Of a stretch of 64,000 nt of DNA, positions 22,736 to 34,965 are shown piece after piece (position 1 is the first letter of the stretch; each line of letters opens with the position of its first letter). The stretch spans positions 629,660-693,659 of the forward strand of contig NW_023501062.1 of assembly GCF_014066305.1 (NCBI RefSeq), written 5' to 3'. Under the pieces are notes generated by a model, which saw only the letters and a list, made by a program, of their open reading frames with translations, searched no databases and was not told the DNA's origin. A program made the translations under genes and the position numbers. The stretch comes from Letharia columbiana (Eukaryota; Ascomycota; Lecanoromycetes; Lecanorales; Parmeliaceae).

Positions 22736-23953
22736 TTATATAATAATATTTATAAAAATAAAAAAAGGTTATTTAATAATATAATCTTAACGAAAAAGTA
22801 ATTATAAATTATTATATTATTAAATAAAAATATCGATTTAATATAGAATTACTATATAAAGAAATCTCGATAAGCTAGTATTTATTATTATTATTTAAAA
22901 TTTATAATTTTAAATATATATAATAATAAAGAATTTTAAAAGCTATTTAATAATATAAAAATATTAAAAAAATTATTTAAAGTTTTTTAAATAAAAATTA
23001 TTATATATAATTATTAATAAACTTAGAACTTTCTTCGTTATAATATTATTATTCTTTATATTTTCTTTAAAAAAATTTATTTTATAAAACTTAAAAAAAA
23101 ACTAAGTAATTTAAAGTTATAAAAAGTATATAATTTAAGAATTTTTAAATTTACTCTTAAATTAATTTTTTTAATATTAAAAAGAGATTTAGCGCGAAGA
23201 TTTACTTTATATAAATATACTCGCTATTATAAATCTAAATTTTTATTTCTTATTTCTTAATCTATTATTCTAGATATTATTAAATAAAAAAAATATAAAT
23301 ATATAAACTCTATTTAGAGCTATTTAAATATATAAAAATATTCTTAATTTTTTTTTAAAATAAGATTAAAATAAATATTTAAATTAAATACGTTAAAAAT
23401 CTTATTTTAATTTATTTAAAGTTAGAATTTAGATATTCTAATAAATATTAAAACTATTATATTATATTTCGATTATTCTATAAAAATATTTTTAATAACT
23501 ATTAAATTATATAAAGAAATAATTAAGTTATTAATATATTAACTTTTAATCTATATATTTAAATCTTATTTAAATTCTATTAAAAACTCTATATTAATTT
23601 TAATATTCGATCTAAAATCTAAATTATAAATATTAAAATATTATTACTTAGACTTCGCTTAAGCGTTAATATCTATATATAAAGTTATTTTCTTAATTTA
23701 TTAACGCTAAGAGAACTTTATATAATTATTTTATCTCTTATAATTAATAAATTATTTTATTTTATTTTATAAAAAAATAATATATTTATTTAATTAGTAT
23801 TATTTATAGATTTAAAAATTTCGAAAATCTAATTAAAACTAATCTATTTATTATTAAAATATTTAAAATAAAATTAAATATTTAATTACTTAATTCTTTT
23901 ATTTAAAAAAAAAATACTTAAAAAATATTAAAAAAAAACTATATAATTTTAGA
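22736..23953. repeat. Degraded repeat block, partly repeated at 29.1-29.6 kb
   Basis: The stretch 22600-23060 matches 29120-29575 in order and orientation, with the shared words agtaattataaattattata and gatttagaac-like ends. The rest (23060-23650) is unrecognised; 23650-23950 matches 20090-20350. Confidence 0.6.
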
Positions 23954-25920
23954 ATTTTAACGCGTGTTTTTTAAAAAGATTTACTTATAGAGTTATTATT
24001 TAAAATATAAAATCTTTTTATATATACTTCGAGTTAAAGAATACTAAGAAAACTCTTAGCTTATCGATTTATCTAGTAATAAATATATAATATATTTAAA
24101 AAATTTTAAAAAAATATTAATAATACTTAGTTAGTATTATATATAGAAATTAAATTTTTAAGATTTATTTAATATTTCGATTATAATTTATTAAGATTTA
24201 TAATTATTATCTTACTTCGAGTTAGCGTTTATATTAAATTTTATTATTTTATTATATACTTTAATAGCGAATATTAAGAATTCTTTATCTTAATATAATC
24301 TTTAACTTAGATTAAAGACTATATTAAGACGAGAATATTTTTTTTTTCTTTTTCTTATTAAAAGATTCGAAGTTCGAGTTATTCTAAGAACATTTTTTTA
24401 ATATTTTAAAATTTCTTTTTTTTATTCTTTTATTAAATTCTACGTTAAAAATGATTAATAATAATATATAAATTATATTTTTATTATTAATATTTAAAAA
24501 GTTATATATAATATAAAGATTAAGCGAGATATTTTTATTAATATTAAATTATTAACGTCTTTTAAAATCTAAAAAAAATAATAAAATTACTTAGTTAATA
24601 TTCTATATAAAACTTAAAATTTCGAAAATCGAAGTAAAATTTACTTATATAGTATTATATAATAGATTAAAATTCTATAACTTAATCGTATTCTAAGATA
24701 TTAAATCGCGATTATTTATAATTTTATTATTTAAATAATCTATAATATAATAAAAATTTAGATAAATTTAATAATATTTAAATTTTTAGAATATTATATA
24801 TAATTATTTTATTATTAAAATAAAGATATTAATTACTCGATATTAGACGTTAAATATTCTTATTTAATAAAAAATAATATTTAAAATCTAAAAATATAAT
24901 AATAATTTAACTTTTATAGATTATAAAGAAATTTTAAAATTTTAAATTCTATTAGAATTAAATTATTTAATATTAAGAATATTAACTTTAAATTTAAATT
25001 TTTATTAAAGTATTAATTCTATTTAGAATAAAAAAAATAAAAAAATATTATAAAAACTTCTAGAAATTAACGATCTTAATATATATCTTTTAAAATTATT
25101 TACTATTATTATTATCTTTTAAAATATTATATTTTTTTAAATATATTTTAAATAGAAAGACGTTAAGAGATATTCTTAGTTTATTAATTTATTTAATAAT
25201 AATTATATAGTAAATTTAAAAAACTCTAAAAAACTACGTATTTTAATTAGTTAGAACTATATATAAAATCTAAAGTTTAAAAAATTATATTTTATTTTCT
25301 TTTTTATTTATTAAAGAAAGATTTAGTTACTCTCTTAGAGTTATTATTATATTTTATTATTTTTATTCTACTATATAATTTAATAATAGAAATTAAGAAT
25401 TCTCTCTCTTAATATAGTTTTTTACTTAAATGAAAGATTATAGTAAAATAAAGAATTTTTTTTTCTTTTTTTTACTAAAAGATTCGAAGTTCGAGTTACT
25501 CTAAGAATATTTTTTTAAAATTTTATTTTTTTATTAAATTCTACGTTAAAAACGATTAATAATAATATATAAGTTTATATTATTAATATTAATATTTAAG
25601 AAGTTATAAGTAATATAAAAATTAAATAATATTTTTTTTTAATATTAAATTATTAATATCTCTTAAAATTTAAAAAAAATAATAAAATTACTTAATTAAT
25701 ATTTTATATAAAACTTAAAATTTCGAAAATCGAAGTAAAATTTACTTATATAGTATTATATAATAAATTAAAATTCTATAACTTAATTATACTCTAAGAT
25801 ATTAAATTATAATTATTTATAATTTTATTACTTAAATAATTTATAATATAATAAAAGTTTAAACGAATTTAATAATATAGAAGTTTTAAGAATATTATAT
25901 CTAACGAGTAAAGATCTATA
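23954..25920. repeat. Two diverged units related to the 791-bp array
   Basis: The marker agttcgag lies at 24371 and 25488, a period of about 1.1 kb, and the block cttagttaatattctatata near 24592 recurs near 25692. Each again has gattcgaagttcgagtt followed by a T-run. The stem at 24289-24328 has 17-bp arms with one mismatch. Confidence 0.7.
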
Positions 25921-26933
25921 AATTAAATTTATAGTTATTTTTTTTAATTAGAGTTTAATAGACTATCGAGTAAATAGATAAGTAATCTTTAATAAGCGAA
26001 TTTTAATAAATAATATTTAAATTCTTCCTACGCTTTAATAATTATAAGATAAATTTTTAAAATTCTTAAAATTTTAGAAAGTTTAAATAGTATTTTAAAA
26101 TTTAAAAAAAAAATTAAAATTTTAATAGAAAATAAAAAAGTTATTATTATTATAAATAACGTATATCTATAATTTAATAAGAGAGACGCGAAAGAGCGAG
26201 ATTTTAATAATTATAAATATTAATTTATTTAATCGCGATAACTTAGCGAGTTTAATTAAAGAGCGTAGTAACTTTAAATTAATAATTAACTATATATATA
26301 AATTTAAGATTTTCTAATCTTAACTCTATCTTATTTTTTTATATATATTAATTATATAATTATTAAAATTAAAATATTAATTAATTATTTAATATTAGAT
26401 ATTAAATACTTTTAATTAATTTAAAATTAATATTTATAATATCGATTTAAAAATTTATATAATAAAGAATATAATATAAACGTAGATGAATTTAATAATA
26501 AAAGAATATTAAATATATAATATATAATTATCTCTATAAAGAAGATATTAGAATTAAGTTAATTCGTGGAAAAAAGAGTTAAAGTAATTTTTAAAGTTAA
26601 AAATTAAAAATTATATATATATTAAATAAATTTCTTATATATAAAAATAAAATATATTAATATAATTTTAAAATTAATTAAAACTCTTTTATTAAGAGAA
26701 TTAATATTAGTATTATTTTAATTATCTATAATACGAATATAAATTATTTATTATATAATTATAAACTCTTTATATATTAATATAACTATATTTCTAATAT
26801 TTAAATTAAATCTATAATTTAATAATAGAGTATAATTTCTTTATAGACTATATATATAATATAATTTATTATTTATATAAAATATAACGAAATCGAAAAT
26901 TAAGATCTTAAGTTCGAATTTCGATAGACTTAA
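25921..26933. other. Degraded AT-rich sequence
   Basis: The block 26230-26340 matches 500-600 in inverted orientation. The remainder is RIP-type sequence without recognised content. The last 6 bp (26928-26933, ACTTAA) are the left target duplication of the foldback element. Confidence 0.5.
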
Positions 26934-27710
26934 TTACTAGTTAAAAAGATATAATATAATATAAGATATTAATCTATTATATTATACTCTAATATAGTAT
27001 AAGTTATTAAAATTTATATAATTTTATATTTAATATAATATAAAATCTTAGCGAGATATTCTATAATATAATATATTTATAAGATTATATTATAATATAA
27101 GATATATATAAAATATTTTAATTAGAATTTCTATATTTAGAAGTATAAGTAGCTATTTTAGTTATTATTCTAATTAATTATAATTATTATTATTATAGCT
27201 ATTATTATTATAGTTATTATTATTATAATTATTATTATTATAATTATTTATTATAATTATTATTATTATAATTATTTATTATAATTATTACTATTATAAC
27301 TATCTATTATAACTATTATTATTATAACTATTATTATTTATTATTTAAATAATTTATTATTATATAATAGCTATAATAATAATAATTATAATAGTAATAA
27401 TTATAATAATAATAGTTATAATAGTAATAATTATAATAGTAATAGCTATAATTAATTAAAATAATAACTAGAATAGCTACTTATACTTCTAAATATAGAA
27501 ATTTTAATCGAAATATCTTATATATATTTTATATTATAGTATAATCTTATAGATATATTATATTATAAAATATCTCGCTAAGATTTTAAATCTTATATTA
27601 GAAAAATAAAATAATATTTAACTTTATTTATATTATATTCGAGTATAATATAATTATTACTTAATATAAAATATTTTATAAAATGAATATTATATCTTTT
27701 TAACTAGTAA
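26934..27710. mobile_element. 777-bp foldback (MITE-like) element
   Basis: Long inverted repeats: the left arm from 26934 and the right arm ending at 27710 are near-complementary over about 330 bp, starting with TTACTAGTTAAAAAG. They are joined by a centre of (TTA/TAA)n-type repeats (about 27180-27460). The flanks ACTTAA (26928-26933) and ACTTAA (27711-27716) are identical and look like a target duplication. No coding frame is present, so it would need a transposase in trans. A partial relative lies at 354-490. Confidence 0.85.
27180..27460. repeat. Central trinucleotide-like repeat of the foldback element
   Basis: Runs of attattattataatt on the left and their complement aataataattataat on the right form the inner part of the palindrome. 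Confidence 0.85.
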
Positions 27711-27716
27711 ACTTAA

Positions 27717-28110
27717 TATATTTTTTATTACTTTTTTACTTTATAAATAAAGCTTATTTAAAGCGATATAATAATATTAAAATTATAAGATTTAATAAAT
27801 ATAAAGAAAAATTATAAAGTCTCGAAATTCTTTACGCTAAGAAGATATAGAGTTCGAATTTCTTAAATAGAAGAAAATTATAAAATTAAATCTAATAGAT
27901 ATTTATATATTATTAAAATTAATATCGAAAATACTTTATATAAACGTATTTTTTATTATTTTTATCTTAATATCTAAAAAGATATAGCTAAAGTTAAATC
28001 TTTAGAAAATATTTCTTAATAATAATTATAAATATAATATCTTTAAAGTTATATAAGATATTTTCCTAATTTAAAAAAATAAAATTATCGTTATTAGAAA
28101 CGTAATTAAT
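27717..28110. other. Degraded sequence before the 314-bp array
   Basis: AT-rich RIP-type sequence. The last part (about 28000-28110) looks like a diverged, partial unit of the following array. A B-box-like word (agttcgaattt) near 27852 has no tRNA context. Confidence 0.5.
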
Positions 28111-28966
28111 AAGATATTTTTTATTCTCCTCTTAATCGAGTTTTAAATATCGATAAATTAGAGTTATATTAATATATAAAAACTATAAATAAAATATAAC
28201 TCGCTAAAATAATAGCGTTTATAGTCTTTTTTAAAGTCTTATCTTTTTAATATAAATAAGATATTAAGATTTAAAATCTAATATAGAATTATATATAAAT
28301 TTTATTTAATATATATTAAATTAAATTAAAAATATTTATTATATATAGAGAAATTAAAGATATATTTAATATAAGTATAGTTTTCTTTAAATAGAAACTT
28401 ATCGATATTAAAAATAAAATTAATAAGATATTTTTTATTCTCCTCTTAATCGAGTCTTAAATATCGATAAATTAGAGTTATATTAATATATAAAAACTAT
28501 AAATAAAATATAACTCGCTAAAATAATAGCGTTTATAGTCTTTTTTAAAGTCTTATCTTTTTAACATAAATAAGATATTAAGATTTAAAATCTAATATAG
28601 AATTATATATAAATTTTATTTAATATATATTAAATTAAATTAAAAAAATTTATTATATATAGAGAAATTAGAGATATATTTAATATAAGTATAGTTTTCT
28701 TTAAATAGAAACTTATCGATATTAAAAATAAAATTAATAAGATATTTTTTATTCTCCTCTTAATTAAGTCTTAAATATCGATAAATTAGAGTTATATTAA
28801 TATATAAAAACTATAAATAAAATATAACTCGCTAAAATAATAGCGTTTATAGTCTTTTTTAAAGTCTTATCTTTTTAATATAAATAAGATATTAAGATTT
28901 AAAATCTAATATAGAATTATATATATAAATTACTTAATATAAATAAAATTAAGTTAAAAATAATAT
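28111..28966. repeat. 314-bp tandem repeat, 2.7 copies
   Basis: The word aagatattttttattctcct starts at 28111, 28425 and 28739, an exact 314-bp period. Copies are nearly identical; differences are few (for example cgagttt against cgagtct and a missing at-pair). All copies carry the same RIP-type composition. No open frame is seen. Confidence 0.92.
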
Positions 28967-29784
28967 ATATTTATAAAACCTGATTATGATTTAAATTTTT
29001 TTTATAAAATTTCCATTAAGTCGAAATTAATTAGATATTTTTATATATATATTTTAATATTAATACTAAATATATTATATAGTATTTTAATATAGATATA
29101 AATAGTTAATAGAGTAATTATTTAGAGCTATTTCACGACGTTAAATTCAAAATTATCTTTATTAAAAAATATTTATTTATTTAATAAAATTATATATTAA
29201 CGTCTTATTATCTTTAAATAATTTTTAAAAATAATATTAATATTAATATATAACGTTTATATAATAGTATTTATAAATATAAAAAAAATTATCTAATAAT
29301 CTAATAATAATTAGAAAGTAATTATAAATTATTATATTATAAAATAAAAACGTCGATTTAATTTAGAATTATTATATAAAAAAATTTAGATAAATTATTA
29401 TTTCTTATTAATATTTAAAATATATATACTTTAAATACGTATACTTATAAAGCTTTTAAATAGCTATTTAATTATTTAAAAATATTAATTTTTTTTAGAA
29501 TTTTTATAATAAAAATTATTAGATATAATTATTAATAGATTTAGAACTTTCTTTATTATAATTTATACTTATAAACCTAGTTATAATTTAAATTTTCTCT
29601 ATAAAATTTCTAAAATCTAACTTAATTTCTATTATTTAAACTATTTTATATTATCGTTAAATATCTTAGTATAGTATATATTATTAATATAGATACTTAA
29701 TTTAGTAGATAAAATATAGATTTAGAGATCTTCGAAATCGATTTCGTTATTAGTCTTCGTTTATAAAAAAAAATAAGATTACTA
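28967..29784. repeat. Second copy of the 22.6-23.06 kb block
   Basis: 29120-29575 matches 22600-23060. The bases around 28975-29020 retain several TG and CA dinucleotides (cctgattatgat), a brief lapse in the RIP pattern. The remainder up to the minisatellite is unrecognised. Confidence 0.55.
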
Positions 29785-30274
29785 TAGCGCTATATTTTCG
29801 TTTATATACGTTAAAATTTAGCGTTATATATTTATTTATATACGCCGAAATTTAGCGTTATATATTCGTTTATATATATCGTTAGAATTTAATATTATAT
29901 ATTCATTTATATACGCTAGAAATTTAGCGTTATATATTCGTTTATATACGCTAAAATTTAGCGTTATATATTCGTTTATATACGTCGAAATTTAGCGTTA
30001 TATATTCGTTTATATACGTTGAAATTTAGCGTTATATATTCGTTTATATACGTCGAAATTTAGCGTTATATATTCGTTTATATACGCCGAAATTTAGCGT
30101 TATATATTCGTTTATATACGCTAGAATTTAGCGTTATATATTTGTTTATATACGTCGAAATTTAGCGTTATATATTCGTTTATATACGCCGAAATTTAGC
30201 GTTATATATTCGTTTATATACGTCGAAATTTAGCGTTATATATTCGTTTATATACGTCGAAATTTAGTATTATA
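29785..30274. repeat. 34-bp minisatellite, about 14 copies
   Basis: The unit is cgtttatatacgtcgaaatt followed by tagcgttatatatt, head to tail without spacers. Variation is concentrated at the cg positions (gtc, gcc, gct, gtt), consistent with C-to-T change in an array already present before RIP, while the rest of the unit is constant. Confidence 0.93.
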
Positions 30275-31044
30275 TAAATCTTATATTATTAATACTAAAA
30301 TCTATTCTTCTTTATATAAGTTATAATATACTTTCTTTTATATTTACTAGTTATATATATTAAATCTTCGCGTTATATTAATTTAATATATAATATTATT
30401 AAGCGTTATAGTCTTTTATATATAGTTTTAACTTAATTTCATCTATCTTAAGATAAATCTAAATAGAAAATTCTATTAAGACTTAATTTTTTAATATATC
30501 GTCTAATATATAATATTTATATTCTATATATATATAATTCTTAATAAAAATACGTAATTACGTAATATAGCCTTTTTTAAAACTTTTAATAAAAGTTAAA
30601 TAAATAGTTAAATAAGTCTTTATTAAATTAGAAGCTATAATATAATAATTAAGAAGTAAACTTTTAATTTTATTTTATTAAAAAACTTAGTTAACTTAGC
30701 TATAATAGCGATATTAATATTTAAAAATATTATATATTTTAATAGACGTATAGTATTATATAGAAATTTTCTTATAATATATAATCCTCGAGATAATTAC
30801 TATAATACTCGTCGAATTAACGATATAATATATTAGAGAAAATATTATAACTTCGCTAGTTAATTTATTACTTTAATAAAACGCTATAATTTCCTCTTAT
30901 TTTTTAAACTAGTTAAATTTATAAGAGTTATTATAATGATATATATAAATAAATAAGTAAATAGAATATCGCCGTAGCGATATATATAAATAAATAAGCG
31001 ATTAAATTTACGAAGAGTAGAGCGAAGAGCGAAGTGAAGATAAT
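30275..31044. other. Degraded sequence, nothing recognised
   Basis: AT-rich RIP-type sequence between the minisatellite and the first S-family copy. A short duplication (gatatatataaataaataag) near 30940 and 30980 is the only structure seen. Confidence 0.5.
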
Positions 31045-31605
31045 TTATTCTTTTAAGTCTATAGCTTCTTTACTTTAATATACGCTATATAATAAAATAA
31101 ATAAGAGATATTAACTCTTATATTTAAGTATTTTTTAATATAAGAAAAATATCTAGACTTCTTATAAGTAAAATAGTAAATTATTATATATAATTTTTTA
31201 TTATTAATTATCTTTTCGACGTAGTAGTAATATTCGTTATCTTCTATTTTATCTATTATTTATTAATAATATATATCTCTTATATTAATTAATTATTTTA
31301 TCGCTAGCGAATAGATTATTTATCTCTACTTTTAAAAAAGTAGATAAAATCGAAGAGAGAGCGTCTAGAGAGTTTAGCGTAAGAAGTTATAATTCGATTT
31401 TAATACTTAATAACTAAGATAAAGAAAGCTTTACTCTTAAGAAAATAAAATAAGAATAAAAGAGAGAAGTTGATAAAGAAAAAAGAGAGAGAAGTCGTTA
31501 AAGAGAGAGAAGGCTAATCTATTATTACTAATAGGATTTTAATAAGAAAACTTTAAATATATATTAAAGCTTTTATTATCCGCCGAGCGGTTTTCTTCTT
31601 TATTT
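31045..31605 (-). repeat. S-family repeat, copy 1
   Basis: Shares with copies 2 and 3 the blocks aagtctatagcttctttact, gctagcgaatagattattta, and a right end with ttcttctttattttaataat. The minus strand of the left part (about 31070-31240) holds a frame of some 55 codons that is conserved in all three copies. A TG-free composition shows RIP. Confidence 0.8.
31070..31240 (-). pseudogene. Conserved minus-strand frame of the S family, unrecognised
   Basis: The minus strand reads DNEYYYYVEKIINNKKLYII then a stretch with YKKSRYFSYIKKYLNI and a Leu-Phe-Tyr-Tyr end. The same frame is readable in copies 2 and 3 with mostly conservative or RIP-type changes. Many Tyr residues may have been Cys or His before RIP, so a Cys/His-rich, metal-binding protein is a possibility, but I do not recognise a family and it is not enough to name one. 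Confidence 0.5.
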
Positions 31606-31619
31606 TAATAATCTAAATT

Positions 31620-33190
31620 TATAATTTTATCTTATCTTTAGATTTCATTAAGATCTTAAATCTCTTATTTTTTCTCTTATTCGTTTTTTAATTTATTCTT
31701 TAATATCTAAGACTTTTAGCGATAATATTATCTCTTATCTAGAAAACTTAATTTCTTTAATTTCTTTTAAGTCTATAGTTTCTTTACTCTAATATACGCT
31801 AAATAATAAAATAAATAAGAGATATTAGCTCTTATACTTAAGTATCTTTCGATATAAAAAAAATATCTAAACTTCTTATACGTAAAATAGTAAATTATTA
31901 TATATAATTTTTTATTATTAATTATCTTTTTAATATAGAAGTAGTATTCGTTATCTTTTATCTTATTTATTATTTATTAATAATATATATCTTTTATATA
32001 AATTAATTATCTTACCGCTAGCGGGTAAATTATTTATTTCTACTTTTAAAAAAATAAGTAAAGTCGAAGAGAGGGCGTTTATAGAGTTAAGAGTAAGAAG
32101 TTATAATTCGATTTTAATATTTAATAATTAAGGTAAAGAAAGCTTCGCTTTTAAGAGAGTAAGATAAAAGTAAAAGAGAGAAATCGGCGAAGAAAGAGGA
32201 AGAGAAGTCGTCAAAGAGGGAGAAGGCTGATTTATTATTACTAATAGAATTTTAATAAAAAAACTTTAAATATATATTAAAGCTTCTATTATCCGCTAGA
32301 CGATTTTCTTCTTTATTTTAATAATCTAAATATATATAAAAGAGTTAATTTTATTAATTTAAATTCGTTAATATAAGAAGCGTATTCTTATATATCTCGT
32401 AATACTTTATAATAAGAAGCGCTTTATAGCGCTATTAATATTAAATAATATATAATATAATAAAAGTTAAGCGAATTTTAATATTAGTGTTATAAGTAGA
32501 GGTAAATAATAGATATATTATAATAGATATATTATAATAAATTTATAGCTTTCTATATTATCTTATCGCGAGTAATAATAAATATATAACTTTATAAGAA
32601 TCTAATCTTAAATAATAATTATATAGTTAGAGATTTTCTAATAATATATATAATATTAAGTCGTAATTTATCGAGTTAATAAAATATATAATTATCTTCT
32701 TATTAAGGTCTATAATAACTTAATTATTATTTAATTATAATAATTATTATAATAAAGTTAGCTTTCGAGATATATTAATAATCTAAATCGTTATCTTTAA
32801 TACTTAAGTATCGTCTTATAATCTAAAAATAATTATAAAATATATATTATAAGCGATAGCGAGAATATAAGATTTATAATAGATTTATTATAATAAATCT
32901 ATTAAAAAGAAAAGAATAAGCGTTAAAACGCGATAATAAAAATAATAATAATTAATCTTACTCGAGCGAGCTAGTTAAGACGTAAGGCTTTTCGCGTTAA
33001 AGCTATATATAGTATAACTATAGCTACTATTCTTTTTTAAGCTCTCTTCTATTATAATCTTATAGCTTTCTATCTCTTTTAACTATAATAATTCCTTCCC
33101 TTTATATTATAATAAAATTAGATCTTAATTTATTAAAATCTATTTTTTAATTTTAATTATTAAAAAAGCTAGCGTCTCTATATTTATAAA
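31620..33190 (-). repeat. S-family repeat, copy 2 with long tail
   Basis: 31620-32490 follows copy 3 at 33575-34640, and 32890-33190 follows 34650-34965. The extra 400 bp (about 32500-32890) is absent from copy 3 and is flanked by the similar words ataatagatatattataata and ataatagatttattataata, so it is a later insertion here or a deletion there. The conserved minus-strand frame lies at about 31790-31955. Confidence 0.8.
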
Positions 33191-33574
33191 TCTAATTATA
33201 AAATATTATTAAGCGTTATAATCTTTTATATATATTAAAATCTTATAAATAAAGATTTCTTAAAGTTTAATAGTTAGCTTTCTAAAATAATATATCTTAA
33301 TTAAATCTTAATTAATTAAGAGTTAATCTTACTAATTATATATATAGAGATTTAAATTAAATATTTTATCTTACTTTTAAAAGAATAAGCGAAGTAATAT
33401 ACTTAGTTATATTATATTATCACGTTTTAATTAATCTTACTCTATATATAGAAAGCGAAATAGCTCGCTAACTATTAAGCTATTATCTTAAATATAATCT
33501 ATATTTATAATCTATCTTTAATAAGTTAAAGTATTATATTTATATTTAAAACTCGCGTATAAGCGTAATTTCGT
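33191..33574. other. Degraded spacer between S-family copies
   Basis: RIP-type sequence of about 380 bp with no recognised content. Confidence 0.45.
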
Positions 33575-34965
33575 TTTACTTCTAGATTTTATTTAAATTC
33601 TAAATCTCTTATCTCTTCTCTTATTCGTTTTCTCGTCTCTTCTTTAATATCTTAGACTTTTAGTAATAATATTACTACTTATTCTAAAATATTAATCTCT
33701 TAAACTTCTTTTAGATTTATATCTTCTCTATCTTAATATATATTAGATAATAGAATAAGTAAGAGATATTAACTTTTATAGTTAAATATCTTTTAATATA
33801 TAAAAAATATCTAGACTTCTTATATATAAAATAGTGAACTATTATATACGATCTCTTATTATTAATTATCTTCTTAACGTAAAAGTAATATTCGCTATCT
33901 TTTATTTTATCTATTATTTATTAATAATATATATCTCTTATATAAGTTAATCGTCTTATCGCTAGCGAATAAATTATTTATCTCTATTTTTAAAAAAATA
34001 GACGAAGTCGAAGAGAGAAAGTCTAAAGAGTTAAGAGTGAAAAGCTATAATTCGATTTTAACGCTTAATAGCTACGAGAGCGGAGTAAAATAAAAGAGAG
34101 AGAGAGAAGCTAGCGGAGAAAGAATCTTATTTATTATTTATTAATAATATATATCTCTTATATAAGTTAATCGTCTTATCGCTAGCGAATAAATTATTTA
34201 TCTCTACTTTTAAGAAAGTAAATAAAGTTAAAAAGAGAAAGTTTAAAAAGTCGAGAGTAGAGAGTTATAATTCGATTTCGATATTTAATAATTATAAAAG
34301 CGAAGCGAGATAAGAGAGAAGAAGAGAAATTAATAGAGAAAGAGAAAGAGGAGTTATCGAAGAGAGAGAAGACTAATATATCGTCGCTAATAAGATTTTA
34401 ATAAGAAGATTCTAAATATATATTAAAGCTTCTATTATTTATAAAATAATTTTCTTCTTTATTTTAATAATCTAAATATATATAAAAAAGTTAATTTTAT
34501 TAATTAAAATTCGTTAATATAAAAAGCGTATTTTTATATATCTCGCGATACTTTATAATAAAAAGCGTTTTATAACGCTATTAATATTAAATAATATATA
34601 ATATAATAAAAGTTAAGCGAATTTTAATTATAAGGAATATATTATAATAGATCTATTATAATAAATTTATTAGAAAGAAAAGAATAAGCGTTAAAACGCG
34701 ATAATAAAAATAATAATAATTAATCTTATTCGAGTTAGCTAATTAAAGCGTAAGACTCTTCGCGCTAAAGCTATATATAATATAATTATAACTATTATTC
34801 TTCTTTAAACTTTCTTCTATTATAATTTTATAATTTTCTATCTCTTTTAATTATAATAATATAATTTCTTCTCTTTTAATTATAATAAAATTAGATCTTA
34901 ATTTATTAAGATTTATTTTTTAATCTTAATTATTAGAAAAGTTAGCGCTTACGCTAGAAGCTTAA
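33575..34965 (-). repeat. S-family repeat, copy 3 with internal duplication
   Basis: Same order of blocks as copy 2. The segment at 33900-34010 is repeated at 34125-34230 (tattaataatatatatctct, gctagcgaataaattattta), a partial internal duplication. The conserved minus-strand frame is at about 33735-33900. Confidence 0.8.

Noticed and set aside
27845..27865. tRNA-like B box near agttcgaattt
   Set aside because: No supporting cloverleaf upstream; probably chance in AT-rich DNA.
29785..30274. CRISPR array
   Set aside because: The 34-bp units are contiguous with no unique spacers, there are no cas genes, and the DNA is fungal in character.
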